A DNA stretch of 64,000 nucleotides from Effrenium voratum. Its lineage: Eukaryota > Sar > Dinophyceae > Suessiales > Symbiodiniaceae. The position numbers were made by a program, and so were the translations under genes. Positions 20,519-29,850 of this stretch are shown in pieces. The stretch lies in assembly GCA_963377175.1 (NCBI GenBank), contig CAUJNA010003739.1, forward strand, positions 1 to 64,000, read 5' to 3'. The notes under the pieces were generated by a model. That model saw only the letters and a program-made list of their open reading frames with translations, searched no databases and was not told where the DNA came from. The first letter of the stretch is position 1; every line of letters starts with the position of its first letter.

Positions 20519-20743
20519 ATGGTTTACGTGACAGAATTCGGAAAGCATTTTCATCAGCTGAATTGCAGATGGATCGGTCAGAGGAAAGTGACTGAGATTT
20601 CAGAACTGGAAGCAATGCAGCGGCATTACAAGAAGTGCCACACATGTCACTTTCAAGATGCGAAGAAGATTTCTGGTACAGCAAAGCCAAAGCCTCGTTT
20701 GCTGAAGAGACGACACCAGCCTTTGTGTACAAAGGCGGGGTGA
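20519..20743 (+). CDS. Small Cys/His ORF at the 3' end of the copia element
   Basis: ATG at 20519 begins MVYVTEFGKHFHQLNCRW. The pattern G-x2-F-H-x2-N-C is followed by KKCHTCHF (C-x2-C), then a basic tail. The frame is open upstream to 20429 and adds a hydrophobic stretch (SFFAAAALFLW). The overlapping frame 20257-20500 is also hydrophobic (FALFATIYTFAAV), so a membrane segment may have been separated by a frameshift. It resembles the 79-residue ORF of the nested element (19382-19621). No known function; the metal-binding idea is inference from Cys/His spacing. Confidence 0.45.
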   Translation: MVYVTEFGKHFHQLNCRWIGQRKVTEISELEAMQRHYKKCHTCHFQDAKKISGTAKPKPRLLKRRHQPLCTKAG

Positions 20744-21221
20744 TTAGGTTTGTTCATATCCTATGTCCCCATATACAGTGCATTAGTTTTCCATGCAGTT
20801 TGTGCAGTACATAAGCTTAGAGTTTCACGTGCGTGAACAGTTTGATCGCTGGGCGTTTGTATGCTCGAGGAAAACAATCACACCGCCATGCTTGAGCATA
20901 CGGCGTCGTTTTCTGCCCGACCTTGGGCCGTGGGTGTCCATTGTGCATGGCCTCGGTTTGGTCCCACTGTCCCCCCACTCTTGCTTTCGTGTGCCCACGG
21001 CGGCCTCCCGGGCCTGCAGTGTGAACACTTTCCGCTGCCCGATGAGCTGATGTGCTGTGACCCCATCATCTCGCCCACTTGGTGCCTGGCGTCGGCATTG
21101 ATCACTGGTGGACCCTCCCAGGGACCCCTGGACAATGTCGAGGCTGTTATGCGCTTGGTTCGGGGCAGGGTTTGCTGTTCGGCTGACAGTTGAATTTGGC
21201 GGGGCAGGTCAAGTGTCCCCG
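20744..21221. other. No gene seen; presumed 3' flank of the copia element
   Basis: Short overlapping frames only. The first 100 bases or so may be the copia 3' non-coding end or LTR; no match to the 5' side was found. Confidence 0.5.
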
Positions 21222-22056
21222 TCAGCAGAAGCATCGAACGTACTTTGAAGCGGCACGCCCGATGGCCGTAGCCTTGTACGCCCTGAGGTTCATGAGACCT
21301 CGCAGGGAGCGGTGAATAAAGGCCTCAGCCGAGTCATTTGGGTCGGCCTTCATTTCGAGTAACAGCGCACTGTCACCAGCAGACTCAACCAACCACGCCG
21401 CCTCCGCAATCATGCGAGGGATGTGTTCGACCGCGGTGACTCGCATCAACTCCGTGGGATCCTGACAAGCAAGCGCCAAGGCGATGCGCTGAAGGTAATC
21501 AGCAGACCGCACATCAAAGCCAGGCCACTGCACATAGAGCTCGTCACTCTTAGAGGAGGGCCGCATCCAGGATACGCACAAGGTGACTATAATTGTGTCC
21601 ACTAGACCCAAAGGCCTGTGTGTCATCAAGGATGGCGATTAGGCCAATGCCTGCTGAAAGCAACGCAGTGCGGACGCCTGGGCGACGTGGTGCCAAGGAC
21701 AGGCGGAGTCGGAGAACACGGACACTGCCCAGTGGGAACTGACCACCTTCACTGGCGAGCCCAAGAAGGGCAGGCGGGGGCATGGACACACCCCCGATGC
21801 GCACGTGGAGTCTGGCCTTAGGACGTGTTTCCACACAATGGCCGAAAAGCCCCTGAGCAGGGCCCCTCTCTAAGAGCAAGCTGGCCAAGTAGAGTTGTCG
21901 CTGAACATGCGCGGCCAAGCGTTGCGGCAGAATGTGAGGGTAAGACCGTTTGGTGCAGCTCCCAGTTGCCCAGACCCTTGACTTCCTTTGGTTCCAGGCA
22001 CTTGCCAGCGTGTCTGCGCTCCGCAGCGCCAATGACCCCCCGCTGCCTGGTGCCAA
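21222..22056 (-). pseudogene. Unrecognised GC-rich ORF pair (probable pseudogene)
   Basis: Two minus-strand frames, 22056-21550 and 21629-21222, overlap and together read like one protein. The first has RLAAHVQRQLYLASLLLERG and a Gly/Leu-rich part. The second has WPGFDVRSADYLQRIALALA and a helical Glu/Ala-rich end with SAEAFIHRSLRGLMNLRAYK. Regular amphipathic composition suggests real coding with one frameshift near 21600. I do not recognise the family. Confidence 0.35.
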
Positions 22057-23644
22057 TTGTCATGCCCAGATGAAACTAAAGCGTGGGCGCAGCTCTACAA
22101 CTGCATTCACCCAGGCCTCAACATGTTTACCATCTATTTTTACAATCACGTGCCTTGGTGTCAGTACCCCACTGGTCACGGCAGGCGAAATGAGGTGCAT
22201 CTACCTGACGGCACTGAGGTCTCGCGGGGCAAATTCCTGGGCCACGCTCGGCGCCTTGAACAGTCTTTCAACCTGCTGTCACCTTGCGCAGCCTGTAGGG
22301 AGTCGAGTGGCGGAGCTTTCCGCACATGGTGCAGCATCCGCCTGAGCCGGCTGAGTGGGCTGAATTGTCGCTGGATCGTACGCTGGCAGGGTGACAACGC
22401 TGATGGTTGGTGTCGCCTTTTGCAGTGCGGCCCCACATTCCTACTCAGCGTGCTACGCCTCAGTGTTGTGCCGGACGGCCGCTTCATCAGTGCTTTGTGT
22501 GGCATTTTCCATGCGCTACGAGCGGGTCACCTTTGGCATACAGGGGCTCTCTGGTACCGGTAAGACGTACTGTGGGAGCGCTGTCCTTATTGTGCTGGAG
22601 CCAAACCTGCTCCTGCAGGAATGAGACGCGGGCGCAGTTCATGCGTGACACGGCTCCCTGTTGTGTGGCCATCACGCTGGGTTCCTTGCTGCATGAAATC
22701 AATCGCTACAGCCAGTTGTCCCGGTTCTTGGGGTGTGTCGACCTCTTGCTTGTCGATGAGGCCCAGCAGGCTGGCCAAGCTGCCTATGGGCGGTCCATGG
22801 TGCCGTGCCCCGCACAGCCTTGACCGTTCACATTGGCGATGACCGCCAAACACGAGGTGTTCGTGCGTCTTGGCCACAAGCGCGTTGCCCTGCACGGCCT
22901 GGCTGATCTGTTTGTTCCTCATGACTTCTTGGCTTTGGCCGCTGAGCAGCTCACCGGGACCAGGCCGGAGGCTGAGCGCCCCGCCCTTCTTGGTCTTGGT
23001 TACCTCGCACATACAGGGACGCGCTTGCCGCCCACTGCGGCCTTCGTTCGCAGTGCCAACGGCCTTTCCAGTCAAGGGGTCCCAGGGCTCAATCTTGTCT
23101 TGCCGAGCAGCTTGCGTGTCTCGCCCACTGCCTATTTCATGAGTGTGGCTGTTTGGTACCCGCACCTGTTGCGCCGGCGCATGGTTGGCCAGGCAGCCGA
23201 GGTTGTGGCCACTCGCACTGGCTCTGTGGGGGGGAGCTGCTGTATGCCCGTGGCAAAGAGGTCGCCCTCGGCCTTGCGCCGGAGTCGCTTCAGGCTATTG
23301 ACCTGCTTGTTGACACCCTGCTAGCAACTTACCATGGCTCTTTTAGCCGGGCATCCCAAGCCCCCAAACTCCTTCTCATGACCCCGCACAACGACACGCA
23401 CGCATCGCTGTGCCGGCACTTCCTTGGAGGGCGCCGGAAAATTGGCCCACTGTGCTGCAGGATGTGCTACTCTTGCAACATGGCACAGATGCCAGTCGAG
23501 GTGCGGGCTCACGCCGCCAAGGACAAGGCCAAGGCCACGGTCAAGGCCATCGATGAGCGCTTTGACAGGTGTCTGGAGCAATTGCGGGTCATGGATGCTG
23601 ACGCCAGGGCGCACCCTATTTCATCAGTTTCTGGAGTGTACTAA
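22057..23644 (+). pseudogene. Broken superfamily-1 helicase-like gene
   Basis: Helicase motifs occur in order but in different frames: Walker A in FGIQGLSGTGKTYCGSA (about 22530-22580), Walker B/motif II in CVDLLLVDEAQQAGQAA (about 22735-22785), motif III-like VHIGDDRQTRGV (about 22830-22865), then motif V-like LLLMTPHNDTHASLCRHFLG (about 23365-23425) after a hydrophobic linker. GxGKT and DEAQQ fit the Upf1/DNA2-like branch of SF1. The region before 22400 may be the N-terminal part but has no motif. At least four frame changes make this a pseudogene. The piece may belong with the Tpt1-like fragment downstream, which lies on the same strand. Confidence 0.55.
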
Positions 23645-23801
23645 CACTGTCAAGGACACGGGCATGACAGGCACTAGACCGCCTCGGCGCGACTGTTTGG
23701 CCGGCTCTCCATGTCTGACTTGCAGCGGTCTACGTGCTTGGCCTTGGCTCCGGCTTTGAGGACCTTGATGAAGTTGGCAGGAACTGCCCCTCGCTCTTTC
23801 C

Positions 23802-24371
23802 ATGTGTAGGGGTGACGTGAGCGACCATTCGATGTATGTCCTTCGTTCTCTTGGTTTTCTGTTACCAAGAGGTCGGCGGGGATGCTGTGCTTTCCTTCAA
23901 TCAGATCAGGAAATGCTTTATGGTCAGGCAGGCGCCTTCCCGGTGGGCGCTGCCTGGAGCACGCCTGATCCTGTCGAGTGTGGAGATGCTTCCTTGCTTG
24001 CCCACAGCGAGGATCTTCGTGAGGGCACCCCGTGGCCTGCTCGCAGTCCCGAATGCACGAGCGCGCGGCTTGTGGAGGCGACGCCCAAAGCGCGACCTGT
24101 GGCAGACATGCAGACCACTGATCCGTCGCCCAAGCGGCCACGCGGCCAGCCTCCGGTGCCACCCCCCAGCAGGCGGGCGGGCGGCGAGTGGATGCCCCGT
24201 CTTCCCTCGTCGTCCCACCCTGTCGCGTGGAGGCGCCGGCCGGCCCCGTCGCCGGTTCGTATCCATCTGAATGGCCGTCAATCGAGCAAGGAAGGCACTG
24301 ACTCCCGCAGCAACAAGCCAGTCATCACTGTGGATGACATTGACGATTTGCCGCCTACGTGGCCGGCCTGA
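23802..24371 (+). CDS. Pro/Arg/Ser-rich ORF, possible low-complexity part of a host gene
   Basis: Open to a stop at 24371. The composition is rich in Pro, Arg and Ser (PSPKRPRGQPPVPPPSRRAG) and ends with an acidic motif VITVDDIDDLPPTW. It has no known domain. It lies between the helicase remnant and the Tpt1-like fragment, all plus strand, and could be the disordered linker of one original multidomain protein. That link is inference. Confidence 0.3.
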   Translation: MCRGDVSDHSMYVLRSLGFLLPRGRRGCCAFLQSDQEMLYGQAGAFPVGAAWSTPDPVECGDASLLAHSEDLREGTPWPARSPECTSARLVEATPKARPVADMQTTDPSPKRPRGQPPVPPPSRRAGGEWMPRLPSSSHPVAWRRRPAPSPVRIHLNGRQSSKEGTDSRSNKPVITVDDIDDLPPTWPA

Positions 24372-24390
24372 TGTGTCCGGTCTATAGTTT

Positions 24391-24613
24391 TTGTTGGAGC
24401 GGGTTAGTAAATACCTGACCTTCGCTGCCCGACATGATCCTAAGACCCCTGCCGCCGCGGATGGGTTCATCATGCTCCGTGATGTGTGCCGCCGGGCTCT
24501 GGTTGTTCGGGCGCTTAAGGACTTGGCGCAGAGTGGGGTGCATGCCAATGAAGAGCTGGTTGCATCCATCGCCATGCACCTAAGTGAGACCAGCAAAATG
24601 CGGTTTGAAGTTA
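24391..24613 (+). pseudogene. Tpt1/KptA-type RNA 2'-phosphotransferase, N-terminal fragment
   Basis: ERVSKYLTFAARHDPKTP matches the N-terminal signature of the Tpt1/KptA family, where S-K-x-L-x3-L-R-H-x-P binds NAD and the RNA phosphate. It is followed by a winged-helix-like stretch ending SKMRFEV, the position of the conserved K-x-R-F segment. The expected Arg-His is Arg-His here too. The C-terminal catalytic lobe is absent because at about 24613 the sequence passes into LINE reverse-transcriptase coding. It is therefore a truncated gene or exon, perhaps cut by the LINE. Tpt1 normally removes the 2'-phosphate from spliced tRNA. Confidence 0.5.
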
Positions 24614-26563
24614 CGTACTCGAGATTCCATGAAGAAGACGGTAGTAGTTGCTCAGGACTTCAGTTTGCCGAGAACCTCAATTTGTGGTATCCCAGAAGGA
24701 TGTCCTTTTTCTGTTGCAGCTGCGGTCATTATTGGGGCACATCTCACTGCATGGATCAACGCACGATCAGACGCGACCGCCCTAATTTACATTGACAACA
24801 TTGAAATCCTCTCTAAGGATGCTCAAGAAATCCATCAAGCTACATCACTTGCACTGCGATTTTTTGAGGCCTGGGCTTTCAGGATTGACCGTAACAAATC
24901 GTGGAGTTGGACTACCTCGGATCCTCAGAAGCACAAAGACGCAGCTACCTTCGAGATAGTCGCGGCCAGACTGAACCTTGGAAGTTTCCAGCGGTACAGA
25001 AAATCGACCAGGCATGGACACCTAGCAGTGCGATTGCAAGAAGGCATTGCACGGGCCAAATGCATTGCAGCCTTGCCTCTTGATGTCAAGGCCAGACTTC
25101 AGGCGATTAATGCTGGTCCAATGCAGCGGGAGCGAAATCTCATATGTTGGCGACCAGCCCATCCAAGGATCTTTGCATGCCCCAACCGAGGCACGAATCA
25201 CAAGGTTGTCATGCTCACCCAGGACAGTGGTATCCATGACCCCAAGGTTCACATCATTTTGCGTGCCGTACGAACCGCCAGGCGAGCATATTGGAAATTT
25301 CCGCACGAATATGAAGACTTTCCCATCCAGCTTGCAAATGGTGGGGATTGTCGCAAGGCGTGGGACCTGCTAGCACATTAGCGGCCTATTTCACGTCTAT
25401 CAGCATTGAATATGACCGGCATGGTTACATCTCGAGTACACATTTTTCACTCTGGGTTTTCTGACGTTGAATCCATTGTCTTACAAGCTTGGTACAACAA
25501 GACTGTCCCCGAGTTGACAAAGCGTCAGCAATTGCAGGAACTCAAAGATCCAGATGTTGCACTCACCAGCCGCACCTTAAACAAGATGTCGCCGCAAGAT
25601 GCCAGAGTCGCACGGACGTTCCTATCCGGGGGCTTCCCAACTGCAATTCAGGCCGAAGCATTGGGCGGACACCACTGACAGTTGCAAACTTTGTGGACGA
25701 GATGACACGCTTGCCCATAGGGTATTGATCTGTGAATCCACCAATCGCCAGCGAGCTCTGCGTCCGATTCTTGCCGAAACAGACAGACTACGTGCAGAGG
25801 CACCCATGGGCCAGATCAACACAGGCATATGAATCTCTGCGAACACTTTTGGGGAGGCGTCAACTTTCCCGCATTAGACAACGCAGTCTGTGAAGGGGAG
25901 GATGGCCTGACACTCTACACAGACGGCGCATGTGACAGACCTGCTGACCTCCAGATTGCGCAAGCCGCATGGGCAGTCGTTCTTGATCCCAATCCTGGAA
26001 TCGCTATGCGTAATGCTTTTCACCCTCGGATTGAGCAACACATCTCGGAGATGCATGTTCAGGAATGTGGACGATGCCCAGGCAGACAGTCCATTGGACG
26101 TGCAGAGCTGCTAGCACTTGCTGTTGCTTTTGCCCGGGTCAAACACCTCAGGGTAGTCTCGGATTGCAAAGGTGCCATTGACATTGCCAACTCTTTGCTC
26201 GGCGGACAAGGCTTGGATCGTTCTGCGAATCAAGCCTTCCACAAATGGCCACCAGAGTCTCGTAGGATAACGATTTCGAAAATTAAGAGCCACCAGCAGC
26301 CGCTTTTTGCATTGACGTGTGTACGTGATATTGCAGGAAATGAGGCTGCAGATTGCGCCGCAAAGCGTGTCCTTGTGCATAGCCCGCCAGTTCTGCGAAA
26401 CCTCCTGCAGGTTGCCAGAGAGCACAAAGGTCGGGAAACTAGGGAGTTGCCCCAAATTCTGTCTGGAGTTGTTGATACCACAAGGGCCTTCATCCATCAA
26501 GTCGACACGCCCAGCTCAAGATGCCCTTCAGGAGAGACCGTCCCGTGGGGGAGGAGCCGATGA
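24614..26563 (+). pseudogene. LINE retrotransposon: partial RT, zinc knuckle, RNase H
   Basis: The RT begins mid-domain: VAQDFSLPRTSICGIPEGCP is motif B (IPEGCPFS) and ALIYIDNIEILS motif C (YIDN instead of YxDD), followed by thumb helices (RLNLGSFQRYRKS, ARAKCIAALPLDVKARLQAI). TAG at 25379-25381 interrupts this frame, which goes on to 25678. The next phase has CKLCGRDDTLAHRVLICES (C-x2-C, H, C). 25829-26563 is RNase HI: LYTDGACD, GRAELLALAVAFA, VVSDCKGAID, DIAGNEAADCAAK. The 5' end including motif A is missing, so the copy is truncated and inactive. The architecture equals the minus-strand LINE at 4.2-5.7 kb. Confidence 0.75.
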
Positions 26564-26608
26564 TGTTGCTTATGACTCTCACAACCGTTTCTTTCATTTT
26601 CCTGAGGA

Positions 26609-27440
26609 TCATACTTGGCGGACAAGAGCGATATGGGGAGTAACCTTCACACTTGCTGCCTTGAACTGGGTCCAGCAGCTGCGATGGCCGACTCCCGGCC
26701 AGAACGCGGCGCATGTAACTTGCCATTCCAACCCCAGATCCCCTTGTTGGTAATGTTTACCGTACTCCAGGGGTGCATAGTGTTCTGCATCGTACTCCAG
26801 GGGTGCATAGTGTTCTGCATTATGAGGAACGAAGCCTTGGAGCAGAATCTGTCGCCTTCCAAAACTTTTTCTATTCGCTCGCTCGTGGTGCGTGAGCCTC
26901 AGCCTCAGCTCCTCGGGTGGCACGTAGCCGCAGCGCCCGACAGCAACGTAGCAGGAAGAAGCCGCGACGGTCTGGCTGCTGCGCTATGTGGACCGTCGGA
27001 GCGGGCGTGCCGTAGACCTCAAGGTCCGCGTGAGGGGCGCGGGCTCTGTGGAGGCCTTGCGCCTGTACCGCAGCAAGCTCTTCCCAGGCTTGGGCAGCGG
27101 CGCGATACGAGTGCGCTCGGCTATCTCTTGATAGCACTGGGCGGCGCGGTGGCGCTGCCACGAGGCCTTCTTGGTGAAGCGGGCCATGCGCCTCGTGGGC
27201 GTGCTCCCAGGGTTGGCCCCTGTCTGCTGGCCAGCGCCTGGAAGTTGTGGATCAAGCTGTAGTGGCCGCTGTGCAGGAGAAGCAGCACGGTGTGCTGGAC
27301 GACGCCCGCCCGTCCGCCCACAAGTTTCGCTCCCACACGAAGACGAAGACCTCCACACGCCCGGCGTTGCGGAGCTCGAAGGCGTCGATGTCGTCGAAGC
27401 CGACCTGGGAGGCCAGAACTCGGACGTTCTGGATCTCGAA
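26609..27440 (-). pseudogene. Protein-primed B-family DNA polymerase, N-terminal fragment
   Basis: Read from 27440 downward in changing frames. VGFDDIDAFELRNAGRVEVF fits the segment before the zinc region. HTVLLLLHSGHYSLIHNFQA is the usual hydrophobic-His-Tyr-xx-Ile stretch, MARFTKKASWQRHRAAQC is part of a C/H zinc-finger-like region, PLPKPGKSLLRYR follows, and HADLEVYG carries the D-x-E of exonuclease motif I. PPEELRLRLTHHERA continues in yet another frame. This order is that of Polinton/adintovirus PolB. The exonuclease II/III and polymerase motifs (such as DTD) are not present before the region ends at about 26600. Three or more frameshifts. Confidence 0.5.
26761..26820. repeat. Exact 30-bp tandem duplication
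   Basis: Two adjoining perfect copies of a 30-mer starting CGTACTCCAGGGGTGCATAG, inside the tail of the polymerase fragment. Because 30 is a multiple of three the frame is kept. Confidence 0.95.
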
Positions 27441-28040
27441 GTCGGTGCTCAGCGTGGCTCCCGCCGGGTGCGCCCCGGCGTTCTCGGACCACAGCGCAGT
27501 CGTCGCGTCTGCGAACTCGATTCTATCACCAGGTTCAGCTGCGGCGGCAGCATCTTCCCGCAGCGCAGGATGCCCACCATGGTGGGGCGCAGCGTGCGCC
27601 GTGCGGGGCGTCCGGGAGTTGTTCACCTCGTCGAAGCCCTCCACGGCCTTGTTCTGGTTGTACTCGCGGCCCTTCAGCAGGTCATGCGCGGCCACGGTGC
27701 GGCCGTAGTAGTTAATGTCGTCGCAGCGCTGGCCGTTGGCGAAGACCTGGATCCTCTGGATGAAACAGGCGGGGTTCGGAGTGGCAGGCGCCAGCGGGTT
27801 GGTGGCGTCCGTGTTTCTGACTCTGAAGGCGATCTTGATCGACTCGGGGTCGATGAACGAGGTACCGCTGGTCAGCGGAATGCGGCAGACCCTCGAGGTG
27901 GCGGGGGAGAAGGAGCTCAGCGAGCTGGGGAAATACTGCACGTTGTGCCGTGCGGTCACGTAGTTGGTGTTGCTGGTTTTCAGCTTGTAGTCCACGCTCT
28001 GCATCAACTCATCCTGTGCTCCGGCTGTGACTACCTCCAT
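27430..28040 (-). pseudogene. Double-jelly-roll major-capsid-like protein
   Basis: ATG at 28040 starts MEVVTAGAQDELMQSVDYKL. The segment SFIDPESIKIAFRVRN, then CFIQRIQVFANGQRCDDINY and YYGRTVAAHDLL, fits the first jelly roll of Polinton-like capsid proteins. At about 27600 the phase changes; in the alternative frame LRPTMVGILRCGKMLPPQLN is the expected link between the jelly rolls. EFADATTALW and LSTDFEIQNVRVLASQV follow. After that the sequence becomes polymerase-like, so the second jelly roll is cut short. Capsid assignment rests on remembered family patterns; a structure or profile search would settle it. Confidence 0.5.
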
Positions 28041-28093
28041 GCTTCTTTACATGTAGCGCAACACGCATTTTCACTCGTACGGCGAAGGAGAGT

Positions 28094-29077
28094 CTAGGCC
28101 GCCTCGATGTCTCGGACCAGCTGGTCGTAGCTCGGCGGAGGCAGGCGGCTCTGGCGTGACTGTCCGGGAGCTGCGAGAGCTTGCCCGAGAGTTCGGCTGG
28201 CGCCTGGACGCGGAACGATTGCGAGGAGGCGCAAGCTGCTTGCGCTGCCGGAGCGCAGCGTGAAGTGCTGGGGCTGAGTAGCGTCGTTCATGTTGTTGGC
28301 GGACCGGACGTCCTGCACAGCCGCGTCCTCGCTGCCCTGCTGAGGCCGGAAGAGCGTGTTCTCCAGCACCCAGCCCGTGCCGCGCGCGAGACCGTAGGCT
28401 GCGCCGCCTGCAAGTCCCACGGCCAACCCAGCCGTTGCCGCTGCGCCGTGGCAGCCAGCGTTCCAGCAACCTCGCCCGCTGTGGGTGCGAGGGCTGCTGA
28501 TCCTTCGGCCAGGCCGCCCAGGTACCCGAAGGCCCCGCCCACACCCTTCGGCAACGGCGACCTCTCCCTCCTCCGCAGCCACAGCTGCCGTCACCTCCTG
28601 CGCGCGCTGCCCCGCCTCACCCGGCCCTGGGCGGGGCATCACATTTAGGCGCACGTACTCGGCAGCGTCCTGGGGGAGCTGCGAGCGGAAGGCCTGCGCC
28701 GCCGCAAGCCCTGCTGCTGCGCTCCGTCGGCCGCGCTGCGCAAACGGCCAGTGATGGAGGGCGGGCCCTGACCGTTGTTTGTCAGGGCGTCGGCCTCGTC
28801 TCGGTTTCCTCCACGGCCTTGGCGCATCCGGGCCAAGTCCTTGTCCGTGGCCTCTGCGGGCCTTCCTCAGGAATTGCCCGCAGGGGCGTGTGCTGCAGAG
28901 GCTGCGGGTTGGGGTCCTGGACTGCACGAAGTCGTCCAAGTAGAAGTGGCTCGTGATGAACGACGTGGCCTTTCGGTCCGGTTGACCCAGGGGCAAGGGC
29001 TCCCCCCGCTCGATGTAGCCCACAACCTGCGCGAAGCGCGGGCGCTGGTTGAAGCCGTGGGACCGAAGGCCCTTCAT
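28094..29077 (-). CDS. Gly/Ala-rich protein of the Polinton-like cluster
   Basis: A 327-codon frame between capsid and penton-like genes on the same strand. The middle has TAGLAVGLAGGAAYGLARGT, a Gly/Ala-rich hydrophobic stretch that could enter a membrane, then TGWVLENTLFRPQQGSEDAA. The N-terminal part is Arg-rich and may be out of phase; frame 28554-28288 (VGGAFGYLGGLAEGSAALAP) looks equally structural, so a frameshift is likely. No family recognised. From position it could be a minor virion or membrane protein; this is inference. Confidence 0.35.
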   Translation of the reverse strand: MKGLRSHGFNQRPRFAQVVGYIERGEPLPLGQPDRKATSFITSHFYLDDFVQSRTPTRSLCSTRPCGQFLRKARRGHGQGLGPDAPRPWRKPRRGRRPDKQRSGPALHHWPFAQRGRRSAAAGLAAAQAFRSQLPQDAAEYVRLNVMPRPGPGEAGQRAQEVTAAVAAEEGEVAVAEGCGRGLRVPGRPGRRISSPRTHSGRGCWNAGCHGAAATAGLAVGLAGGAAYGLARGTGWVLENTLFRPQQGSEDAAVQDVRSANNMNDATQPQHFTLRSGSASSLRLLAIVPRPGASRTLGQALAAPGQSRQSRLPPPSYDQLVRDIEAA

Positions 29078-29442
29078 CTCTTTTATCCGTTACTGCGCGG
29101 CAACTTCGCGTTCAACGCCCCGGCGCTTGGCGCGCGCGTAGCTGGGGGACCTGGCGGTGCGCTGCCTCCGTCAGCCGGCTCACGTCGTCCAGGTGCCGCT
29201 GCCCCTCCTGGGCCCGCTCCCCCAGCCAGCTGTTGAAGGCTCGCGCCTCCAGTTCGCTTCAGCAGCAGCGGCTGCAGGTCATAGCTGGGCTAGCGCGGCT
29301 CGTTGCGGGGCTCTATGGACATCATCTCGCTTTTCAGTACGCTCGCGCTCGCCGTCAGCCGGTCGTAGGCCGACTGCCTCTCCAGCATGCGCATGGCGCG
29401 CTCGCTCGGCCAAGGCGCTTCTTCGGGCTCGGGCCGTACCTT

Positions 29443-29706
29443 CTAACTGTGCCTCGGGCTCGGGCGCTGTCGTGGGGGCAGGCTTGGGCTTGGGTGTTGC
29501 CTTGGGCTTGGGTGCGCTGTCTTGGGTGCTGCCTTGGCACAGGCGCTGCCTTGAATGCTGCCTTGGCCATGGGTGCTGCCTTGGTCATGGCTGCTGCCTT
29601 GTGGGGGGGGGAGCGCGCTTGCCTTGGGCTTTGCGGGAAATCTCACCCTCTTGGGCCGGAAGGAGTCGATTTCGTATGCTGGCTCTGTGGGCAGGTCAGG
29701 GATCAT
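29443..29706 (-). CDS. Short basic Pro/Lys/Ser-rich ORF
   Basis: ATG at 29706 begins MIPDLPTEPAYEIDSFRPKR and then becomes low-complexity (Pro, Ser, His, Gln), partly from an imperfect GGGTGCTGCCTTGG-type repeat on the plus strand (29500-29600). RPKRVRFPAKPK is a possible nuclear signal. It lies between penton-like and Gly/Ala-rich genes and has no known family. Confidence 0.25.
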   Translation of the reverse strand: MIPDLPTEPAYEIDSFRPKRVRFPAKPKASALPPPQGSSHDQGSTHGQGSIQGSACAKAAPKTAHPSPRQHPSPSLPPRQRPSPRHS

Positions 29707-29850
29707 TTTTTTTGCTCTTCGGCAGGGGCAGCATGGGCGGCTTGGGCTTGTTCTTGCTGCCCGGGGGCCTGCCTCTTGGCCTTGGCGCCGGTTGCGCTTG
29801 CTTCATCGGGTTTTTAATAGGAAATATTTTTTTAAACGACCTTCGGGGGA

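Larger units (their letters stand above)
7501..20743 (+). mobile_element. Ty1/copia-type LTR retrotransposon, decayed, split by a nested element
   Basis: The domain order Gag, zinc knuckle, aspartic protease, integrase, reverse transcriptase, RNase H is that of Ty1/copia (Pseudoviridae). Element sequence is 7501-12795 and 20004-20743; 12796-20003 is a later insertion. The lesions I see are: TAG between protease and integrase (9349-9351), a frameshift near 10170, an integrase deletion at about 10238, a frameshift near 10850, a C-tract insertion at 11491-11596, loss of the RT N-terminal half near 11735, and the nested insertion. LTRs were not located. The coordinates are those of the supported coding part. 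Confidence 0.8.

Noticed and set aside
6700..21200. LTR pair for the copia element
   Set aside because: No direct repeat could be matched between the 5' and 3' flanks by reading; the LTRs may be absent, diverged or beyond what can be seen by eye.
27171..28097. 308-residue plus-strand ORF opposite the capsid-like gene
   Set aside because: GC-rich antisense shadow; the motifs and codon-like composition are on the minus strand.
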